From Bubalus kerabau (taxonomy: Eukaryota > Chordata > Mammalia > Artiodactyla > Bovidae), in contig NC_073627.1 in assembly GCF_029407905.1 (NCBI RefSeq), forward strand, positions 158,973,697 through 159,037,696: a DNA stretch of 64,000 bases, in the 5' to 3' direction. The notes below the pieces were generated by a model. It worked only from the letters and a program-made list of their open reading frames with translations. It searched no databases and was not told where the DNA came from. A program made the position numbers and the translations under genes. Positions 56,235-64,000 of this stretch are shown here, piece after piece; the stretch's first letter is position 1, and each line of letters begins with the position of its first letter.

Positions 56235-57080
56235 AGAAAAAATGGAAAACATTTTAGTTGAGGCGCCTTATGAATTTGAATAGAAGTTGAAAGGGAACCC
56301 AGATAAAGCAATTAACATGTAACTGCAGTAGGACCACAAGGGGGAATTTAGTCCTTGTTTTAGATTTCTTTATTGCTGTTGCAATTTTTGTTTGTACAAT
56401 AAATCATAATCTAAGACAAGGAAAAATTAACAAATCTGCCCTATATACCGTTCCCTGAGGCAAGGCCTCCTCAGTCACTGACACACTAATTCATGTTTTA
56501 GTGTTAATGGCTGGTAGTGGATTAATATGTTACACCCTCCTAGGTAATATATTTACATTTTAAATAGGCACCGTATGCTAAGAGACTGCCTGATGTGGGA
56601 TTATGAGAGCGTTGGTACAGACCGGCATGAGAAATTTCTGATTCAAAGGAAACTTTGGGCATTGCTGCAGTCACCATGTCTTGGTATTTGAGAATCACAC
56701 AAAGGAGAGTTTAATTTGGGAAGGTCCTGTGGCAGCTTACAGCCATTCTGTCTGATCAGTGGGATGCCAAGAGTCAGGGGAGAACACCACCATCCTATCA
56801 CATGTAAATGTAGGATCCCTACCCCAACCCACTGGATTTGCCCCTGCAGAAGTCATGCCCACCCTTCACCCTAATTCTCTCTCTTCTATCCCTGTCCCAA
56901 AGAGAAAAGCCTCTTTCCAAGAGTGACAGTGATCAATGTGATCTGACCACAAAATAAATACAACCCACTTCTCTGTGTCTGCAAAGTTATGTTACAAATA
57001 TTTTAGTAATCAAAGGATGCTAGTCAAGTACTCACTGAACTAATTTTTGGAACTCAGCCTCCCTAAAAGCATCTGGAATG
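56235..57080. other. Unassigned DNA
   Basis: No recognised repeat or exon. Confidence 0.45.
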
Positions 57081-57084
57081 TATT

Positions 57085-57190
57085 CCACAACAAGTATTTA
57101 CTGAGCACCTACTGAGCACTTGATAGGGGACACTGAAGAGTGAACAAATCCAGGTTCTTGCTCGCAGTCTTCTTTCCAATGGGAGTTATT
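57085..57190 (-). mobile_element. L2 3' end fossil
   Basis: 'acaacaagtatttactgagc' and 'acctactgagcacttgatag' then 'agagtgaacaaatccagg' match the antisense of an L2 3' end. Confidence 0.6.
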
Positions 57191-57950
57191 TTGAAAGCTT
57201 GGGAATGTGGGCTTCTCTGTGCCTGCAGTGGGTCAGCTGCAGTCACCTCTGCCCAGCAGATAGGCTGGCTGTCCTCCCCTGCTCTGGATCTCACTTCCCT
57301 GCAGCTGTCACCCATGAATCATCTGGCTCAGAGAACCCGAGATATTGCTGCCCTGAGAACCTCAATGTCCTTGCTAAGGGCACCAACTCCAGTTGCTCCT
57401 AAGATACCCAGTCCTCAGGGGATCAGATGTGTTATGAATTCCATACAAATTGAGGAAGGCAGCTCTGTTTGCTCCATGGCTGTGGCCCCCACTCTGTCAT
57501 CGGTGCCCTGAGAGCAGTTATCCTATCTCCAAAAGTCTCATTTGAGTGGGTGAGTAAAATTCCAGCCATCCCTCTTGACTAGAACCTCATGAAGACAGGT
57601 CTGTGACTGTTGGTTCTTCATCTCTCTAATAATGGATTTTAAACCTAGGCCTGAGAGCTAGATGGTGATGTCCTCCTTCCCTTGTCACTCTCCTCTCAGT
57701 GCTTTTTCCTGGAGAAATTCCTCCATTTCTCCAGTTACAAGGCAAAAATGTCCCACACATCTCAGTAAGGAATGACACAATGAATTTTGTTATATCACTT
57801 CAGATTCTGTTATATCCTTAAGGAAAAAAAAAAAAAAGCCATGAAGGACTAAAGGTGAGAAAATTGAGGTCAATACAAGTAGGAGAAACCCAGCTCTAGG
57901 CACCAAGGTCGAAACAAGTCTCAATGTGGAATCAGCAACTATCTCTTTCT
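57191..57950. other. Unassigned DNA
   Basis: A 123-codon frame (57140-57511) starts inside the L2 fossil and lacks a domain. I do not treat it as a gene. GC content is a little higher than in the surroundings. Confidence 0.4.
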
Positions 57951-57960
57951 TCCTATAGAG

Positions 57961-58149
57961 TGGGGATCCCCAACCTCTGGGCCCTGAACTGGTTCCTGTC
58001 ATATGAACAGCAGCAATCAATTAGAAATAAAGTGCGTAATAAATGTAATGCACTTAATCATCCAGAAACAACCCCCCCAACCTCTGATTCATGGAAAAAT
58101 TGTCTTCCACAGAATAGGTCCCTGGTGCCAAAACAGTTATGTACCACTG
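57961..58149. mobile_element. hAT-like non-autonomous DNA transposon, 8-bp TSD
   Basis: 189 bp starting 'tggggatccccaacctctgg' and ending 'cagttatgtaccactg', with 'ggaaaaattgtcttccacag' before the end, a familiar mammalian MITE-like pattern whose family name I do not recall. The ends are roughly inverted. Flanks 'ctatagag' (57953-57960) and 'ctctagag' (58150-58157) agree at 7 of 8 positions, as for hAT elements. Confidence 0.65.
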
Positions 58150-58157
58150 CTCTAGAG

Positions 58158-58868
58158 CGTGTCTTCTACATGTAAAGTCCATATAAAGCACTGCCCAGCC
58201 AACTTCCTGATGGGCAGAGCTCAACACAGCAGAAAGAGGAAACTGATCTTCTGGTTTCATGAGCCATCACACAGTTCCGAGAGAAATCACTTCCCTTGAG
58301 CATACTATTATTTCTAAAGTCCCAGTAAAATGAATATGCCTGGACCTTATGTCTTTTTCATGGAGAAGGAACTGGAATCTCAGTCCTCAATTTTTTTCCT
58401 GTTTTCTGGGGATCAGTTCATGAGAAGGCAAAGAGCTAATGAAATGTGAATGAATCACGTAGCAGGTAAACTTTCATCTCTGAAACATGATTGAATGCCC
58501 CAGAAGGAAGCTTGCCATGAGATTCTTATTTCTCAGCTCACATCAACTTGGGAGGGCAACTATGTATAGTCATCTCACCATAAAAATAGCACTTCTCTCC
58601 ATCTTTCTATAATGACAGCAACTTCAGCCCTATTCCAAGTCTCTCTTCTCTTTAAGTTCTTAGTTTAGCTCTTAGCAGAGTAGGTATCACTGAACATGTA
58701 ACCATATCATGTGTTGTCTGCTGAATCCGTGTCTCCTTTTCAGTCTACAGATATCCAAAGTGTGCCTGGTGCTCGTGAGGACACTGGGTTCTGATGCCAC
58801 ACTGACTCTATTAATATAGGTGAGGCGTGTGTAAGCTTCCTGTCGAGCAAACAAAATTGCTAGGATAC
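58158..58868. other. Unassigned DNA
   Basis: No recognised repeat or exon. Confidence 0.45.
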
Positions 58869-58871
58869 TCT

Positions 58872-59079
58872 TGTTGTTTAGTAGCTAAGTCATGTCCAGC
58901 TCTTTTATGACCCCATGGACTGTAGCCTGTCAGGCTTCTCTGTCCATGGGATTTCCCAGGCAAGAATACTGGAGTGGGTTGCCATTTCCTTCTCTGGGGG
59001 ATCTCCTCAACCCAAGGATCCACCTGGCATCTCCTGCATTGGCAGGTGGATTCTTTATCTCTGAGCCACCTGGGAAGCC
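58872..59079 (-). mobile_element. Bov-tA SINE
   Basis: Antisense Bov-tA with 'gtttagtagctaagtcatgt' tail and 'gagccacctgggaagcc' head. No clear target duplication, so probably older than the neighbours. Confidence 0.9.
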
Positions 59080-60794
59080 ACAGTCTTTCAGACACTAGCT
59101 TTTGTTTTCAGTGTTTCAGAGAGTATAGTGATAGCAGCTCTTCAATGTTGGCTCTTTCCCCAAAACTAATGTTTTGACTATCAAGGCTGGGTCAGAAAAC
59201 AGTCTTAGGAACAAGCGCCGTTCTGACCTTAGAATCCTCTCCTCTCTACATCCAATCTGTTTTATTAACCTGCCATTCCTGGCTCCAACCCTTGTGCCAT
59301 TGTAACTCTATTTTGAGGATAAAGCTTTATGAGGGATACTTCAAAGTCCTTCTTGTAAACCAATCTCTTGACACGAGCTCCCCAATCCTTAAGAAACACT
59401 GAGCACATGGTACACTGGGACCTTTGAAGTAATGGTGTTGAAATAATCGCATTAGTAAGAGACTCTAACTCCATAAAAACTCGTTCAATGTGCTTTCCAT
59501 GCCGTCTCTACCCCCAATATCCCAAACTATTTCTGTTAGAAGAGATGTCTCATGGATTTCCCTGAAGCAGCTCTCAGCCAATTACATCCTAAGAAGAAGA
59601 TGAGTAGTACTTAGAGCTACTCGTTTGAAGAAAGAGGTTGACTACTGTGCTGAGGGGAAAGGGTGGAGCTTTTTCTTCTCCAAAACGTAGAAATGCTGAT
59701 ACATTCTTGTTGGATAAATATTATTTTTTAAATGATTGATATTTTGTTTTAGCAGGCAGGGAAAGATCGATTTCAAATTAAATCTTTTTATGTGCTATTC
59801 TAGTAGGTGGAATTGCCTTGAGTAATTAAAATAATACTTAGCATATTTTTGCATGCATTTGTTCACCTTTTTTCTAAATATTTTCTCTCAACTGTAGTGA
59901 GTAGATAGATAACCTTTGCAGTTTTAGTGAGCTACATAAACATCTCTATTTCTAAGTTTAGAGATAACTTCATCCGTTCCAAGGAAAATGATTCCAATGA
60001 GCACAACTTCCTAGGAATTCTACCTTAGAAATATACTCAACATGGACTGCTTTGTTATCCCCTCAGTATTTTTTCCTTTTTTTGTGATGTGCTGGGACCA
60101 TCCTCCACGCTAATATCATTCTCTGTAATTTATATTATTTATTTCTGCCTGGCCTAAATAAATGTAGGATGCACTCATTTAAAGAATTTTCATTTACGTA
60201 AAGGTAGGAACAAAGACAGATAGTCTACCATAGCAAAAAATAGTCAATGCTATTCTTTTCCAGTTATTCTATACCTTAAACTGTGCATTCTTTAGGCGAA
60301 CTGCTTTGTTTCTATGGCATTTATGAATTCTGGAAATTTCCTGTGTGATTTACCTTCTGAATACTCTGTAATTGGTAGAGAATATTAAAAGAAGTTCTTT
60401 TAGATAGAAAAAAAAAATAAACCAACAATAGCCAATTATTCTGCTGTTTGACACCAAGAGGCAGACTGGTCTTTAGAAGCAAAATCATATTCTTTTAAGG
60501 AATATTAGAAAATGTTTCTGCTTTCATCTCCAAAGGTATCCATCTACAAGTTTTTCATTTCCTATGACCCTGTTCATTTCTGCTTTGCATTTAAGGCTTT
60601 GTTCATAGCTGTGGGAAATCAAAGCCTCTCAGGAGAGGAAAGGAAAATGAATGTGTAATATGTGCAGGGTAGCTGTACCAAGCTGCTCGGCAGCGCCGCT
60701 AATGAGCCGCACTCTCTCACAGCTCCGGCTTTCCGCAGTGCTGCTTCCTCTCGTGACATGTTCTTGCTGTCATTTCCTAGACAGCGCCCGTTTC
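59080..60794. other. Unassigned DNA
   Basis: No recognised repeat or exon. Confidence 0.45.
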
Positions 60795-61055
60795 TTTTTC
60801 AAAACTCAGCTTGGGCAGGAGCTCACCAGGAAGCTTTCCCTGGCCTCTGCTGTCTGGCTGCGTGTCCCCATCTGGGCTCCCCAGTGCTTTGTGCTTCCTC
60901 CATCACAGCAGCTTTCTGTCTGCTGGGATTGCCTCTATTTCTCTCTATTCTCTGGTAGAGAGGCAACATTCCGATTGCCTGACTCTGTTTCATTTCTGAG
61001 ATGCTCAGCCTAGACCAGTGCCCGTCATGTATGCTTTGAGTGAATTCAATGAATA
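60795..61055 (+). mobile_element. L2 3' end
   Basis: 'aggagctcaccaggaagctt', 'ctggcctctgctgtctggct', and the end 'cctagaccagtgcccgtcat' with 'gagtgaattcaatgaat' follow an L2 3' end. This explains the overlapping 60-120-codon frames here, which are not genes. Confidence 0.6.
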
Positions 61056-61221
61056 TGGGCCATGACCTCTTGCTCTTGGAAGGGAGGAAAGAACCCCTGC
61101 AGATTGAGGATTACCTGACTCCTGGAATATTTTTCTGTTGTGGTAACTGATCATAAGAGAATACTCTTTAGTTACTATTTAGAATCTTTCTACAATGTTT
61201 AATACCTGGATACTAGGAGAG
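61056..61221. other. Unassigned DNA
   Basis: Nothing recognised. Confidence 0.45.
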
Positions 61222-61232
61222 AGATGAATTCT

Positions 61233-61849
61233 TTTTTTAAAAGAAATTATTTTATTTTTGGCTGCTCTGTGTCTTTGTTCAATGGCACCCCACTCCAGTA
61301 CTCTTGCCTGGAAAATCCCATGGACGGAGGAGCCTGGTAGGCTGCAGTCCATGGGGTCGCTAGGAGTGGGACACGGCTGAGCGACTTCACTGTCACTTTT
61401 CACTTTCATGCATTGGAGAAGGAAATAGCAATCACTCCAGTGTTCTTGCCTGGAGAATCCCAGGGATGGGGAGCCTGGTGGGCTGCCGTCTATGGGGTCG
61501 CACAGAGTTGGACACGACTGAAGCGACTCAGCAGCAAGCAGCACTGTCTTTGTTGCTGCACATGGACTTTCTCTATTTGCGGCAACAGGGGGCTACTCTC
61601 TGGTTGTGGTGCACTGGTTTCTTATGCAGTGGCTTCTGTCACTGCGTAGCACAGGTTTTAGGGTGTGAGGGCTCAGTGGTTGCAGCTTACAGGCTCTAGA
61701 GCATGTGGGTAGTTGCAGGCTCAGTATTTGTGGCATATGGGTCTTAGTTGTCCCATGGCATAAGGATTCTTCCCGGACCAGGGATTGAACCCATGTTCCC
61801 TGCCTTGGCAGGTTGATTCCTAACCACTGGATCATCAGAGAAGTCCAAA
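61233..61849 (-). mobile_element. CHR-2 SINE split by Bov-A2, 11-bp TSD
   Basis: Antisense CHR-2: 'ttatttttggctgctctgtg' at the left, then after the Bov-A2 'tgttgctgcacatggacttt' through to the tRNA-derived head 'ggatcatcagagaagtcc'. The outer duplication 'agatgaattct' at 61222-61232 and 61850-61860 is perfect. Confidence 0.92.
61280..61544 (+). mobile_element. Bov-A2 SINE inside CHR-2, 10-bp TSD
   Basis: Sense Bov-A2, missing the first few bases. Perfect duplication 'tgtctttgtt' at 61270-61279 and 61545-61554. Confidence 0.95.
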
Positions 61850-61860
61850 AGATGAATTCT

Positions 61861-63523
61861 AATTTCCTCTCTTCAGGCTAGGCTCACAGTCAGGGAAGTG
61901 TTCTTTTCAGATAGGTGAGAGTAATCACAGTGCTGTCAGGTGGGCAGGTGGGCTGTGTGTATGCAGGGACAGGGAAGCCTTCTGGGCTTCCTGTGTGATA
62001 TGAGTTCTAAGGTGAGGGGTGATGGGCCTGTCACAGGGCTTATGAGGTAGGCGGGGAGAGACACTGGAGTGAAGGCCAGCATGGACTGCAGGGCTGGTTG
62101 GGTAGATGAGGTGCGATGAGGATGAATCTTTCAGGGGTTAATACTGGGCCTGATCAAGTTGAGGAAATCCATATCAAGAGGTTTTCAGGAGCTGAAAATG
62201 CAAGAAAGTAAGCCCCTCTCAGAATATGAGAGTCAGTGCAAGTCTAAGGACGGACATGAGGTCAGGGGTCACATCTGCCACCTCTCCCCACCTTTGGCAG
62301 TCTTGTCATAGCACACCTCTTCCCTGTATATTTGATACAGTCTCAGAAGGACAAACTGAGAAGAGGAAACTACTTAAGAAAATTAAATGCATTTTACTTA
62401 GAAAATAAAGTCTATTTGTGATACTGGCTCAGAAAGTTTAAGTTTGATAGGAATAAAAGTTATCATCATTATTTTCACTGATCATATCAGGGCTTTAGAT
62501 AAACATCAAATTACTTTAAAGATTACATATTTCTCCACATCCCAGTTGAAGCATAAGTTTTGCAAACTTGTTACACATTTATCCCCAATTTAATTCAAAG
62601 TTGGTACTGTGATGTTAGACTTCTCTTTTGCCATCCAAAGCCTGATGTGGTGCCTTACATGTAATCTCTTCTCCATGAATGTTGTTTTGGCTTTGCTATC
62701 GTACATGAGGTAGCATAGACTACACGCACAACAGAACAATCTAGAGCTGTATCATTTTTTTAAGATTTTGCTTGTAAGAGAAATGGTCAATTCCATGTGA
62801 GTTTTGTATAGATACAGGTAAGAATATCCTCCTTGTGCACTGAGAAAGTGAAGGCAAAAGAAATATAGTAGCATCTTTAAAGACCATGAAACTTTTGCTT
62901 ACAGGAACAAAGTAAAAAGGAGACTGGTGTCAGTTATCTCAATTATTCAGGAAAGCTGTTATTTTGGTCCATTTATACACAATTCCCGTTTTAAAAAGCA
63001 TGCACATTTGCCTAAATAGGCAACAGCTGTCGTCTTCCCACCTGTGCCCCATTGAAAATTTCATCAACTTATTATGCCAGTGTGATTTCCCCAGACAATG
63101 CATATTTTTATTTTTATTTTTTTTACTGAAATTCTCCAAAAGTAAAATGGAGATTGAATGTGGGAAAGAAGAATAAATGTGTTTTTAGGAGACCTGAATT
63201 AAATTATTCTCCTCATTTCCTTACTCATTTACAAAAGCAAAGTGAGATAGAAAATTGAAGCAATTATCTAAATAACCCAGGCTTTCCATCTCAGGCCCTC
63301 ATGCCTCTGCAAAAAGGGGGATGGCTGAACGTTCTTTGTTTTGGAGCCTTTAGGCCTCTTGGTTTTCTGTAAGTTCTGTCAGAAAGACAGGTTTGACTTT
63401 TCCTGATGCAAAGCATCTGATGGAGAGGTACAGTGTATCCTTTGAAATTCTGACTGAAAAGGGTAAAGAAGTCATAGTTTCAGTATCTCACCTGATTCTG
63501 GAGCAGTGCTCAGGAATAACTTT
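61861..63523. other. Unassigned DNA
   Basis: No recognised repeat or exon. Confidence 0.45.
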
Positions 63524-63535
63524 CAGAGCTTCCAT

Positions 63536-63769
63536 TAAAAAAAAAAAAAATATTTCTTGATTTGGCTGCATCCAATTTTAGTTGCGTCATGTGGGGTCTT
63601 TCCTCGTGGCACACATACTCTCTAGTTGCAGCACATGGGCTCAGCAGTTGTTGCTTACAGGCTTAGTTGCTCCATAGCATGTGGGATCTTAGTTCCCCAA
63701 CTAGGGATCAAACCCATGGACCCTGCATTGCAAGGTGGATTCATAATCACTGGACCATCAGGGAAATTC
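63536..63769 (-). mobile_element. CHR-2 SINE
   Basis: Antisense CHR-2 with an A-run at its left and the head 'ctggaccatcagggaaattc' at its right. 'cagagcttccattaaa' (63524-63539) and 'cagagcttctataaa' (63770-63784) form a decayed target duplication. Confidence 0.85.
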
Positions 63770-63784
63770 CAGAGCTTCTATAAA

Positions 63785-64000
63785 GTTTAAGGGGCTCCTG
63801 TATTCTAGGTTTGTCCAGAGTGGTGCCTGTATTGATTGTCTGCAATTCAGGAACACATTGAACCATCAATACTGACTGGTGTCCTTAGTAATGACCATCC
63901 TAAATACTGTTGTCTATTTATAGCATGCTTTGGAATTTATGAAATGCTTTATTCTGTCACCCAAACTCTATCTTTCCATCTCTCTCTATGAGTCAATCTC
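63785..64000. other. Unassigned DNA to window end
   Basis: Nothing recognised. Confidence 0.45.

Noticed and set aside
57140..57511. A 123-codon frame
   Set aside because: Starts inside an L2 fossil and shows no domain, signal peptide or splice context.
60651..61013. A 120-codon frame with overlapping frames
   Set aside because: Largely within an L2 3' end, no recognisable domain, and all frames are open because stops are rare in this locally GC-richer stretch.
1..64000. CRISPR arrays, bacterial operons, toxin genes, rRNA
   Set aside because: No evenly spaced direct repeats and no such coding content; all repeat families are those of a ruminant genome.

Overview
The window is mammalian, and the repeats identify a ruminant, most likely a bovid. 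BovB (RTE-type) LINEs, Bov-A2 and Bov-tA SINEs, CHR-2 SINEs and a bovine-type L1 3' end occur throughout. I find no host protein-coding exon, no rRNA or tRNA gene, and no CRISPR or bacterial feature. Every long open frame I could name belongs to a transposable element. Species cannot be fixed from this sequence alone.

Layout. 1-11.7 kb is mostly single-copy-looking DNA with scattered SINEs, a BovB tail and L1 3' ends. 11.8-16.0 kb is an old L1 with a 5' inversion, later hit by a Bov-tA, a young L1 3' end and a BovB copy that has its own small 5' inversion. 16.2-17.2 kb is an MLT1-like ERVL-MaLR LTR carrying two SINEs side by side. 17.9-22.7 kb is a three-level nest: an antisense BovB interrupted by a sense BovB, itself interrupted by a 1,018-bp solo LTR with a perfect 6-bp target duplication. 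25.4-28.5 kb holds two head-to-head BovB copies meeting at a perfect 18-bp palindrome. 32.7-35.7 kb is the longest BovB, with remnants of both endonuclease and reverse transcriptase and a Bov-A2 inserted in the endonuclease region.

36.4-45.7 kb is a defective class I (gammaretrovirus-like) endogenous provirus on the minus strand. It has both LTRs, a tRNA-Pro-type primer-binding site, a leader, gag, pro and pol remnants, a very short env remnant and a polypurine tract. Gag and env are internally deleted, and all frames carry stops or shifts. After integration, BovB inserted into its 3' LTR and Bov-A2 into its 5' LTR.

45.7-64.0 kb is older DNA: an L2 carrying a Bov-tA and a BovB tail, MIR and further L2 fossils, a hAT-like element with 8-bp duplication, BovB fragments at 52-53.6 kb, and CHR-2 SINEs, one with a Bov-A2 inside. 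In general BovB supplies the retrotransposition machinery, and Bov-A2 and Bov-tA share its 3' end and are thought to be mobilised by it (established knowledge). The interest lies in insertion order and structure (nesting, inversions, palindromic junctions and near-palindromic BovB pairs), not in an active gene system. I did not find a previously undescribed functional system.
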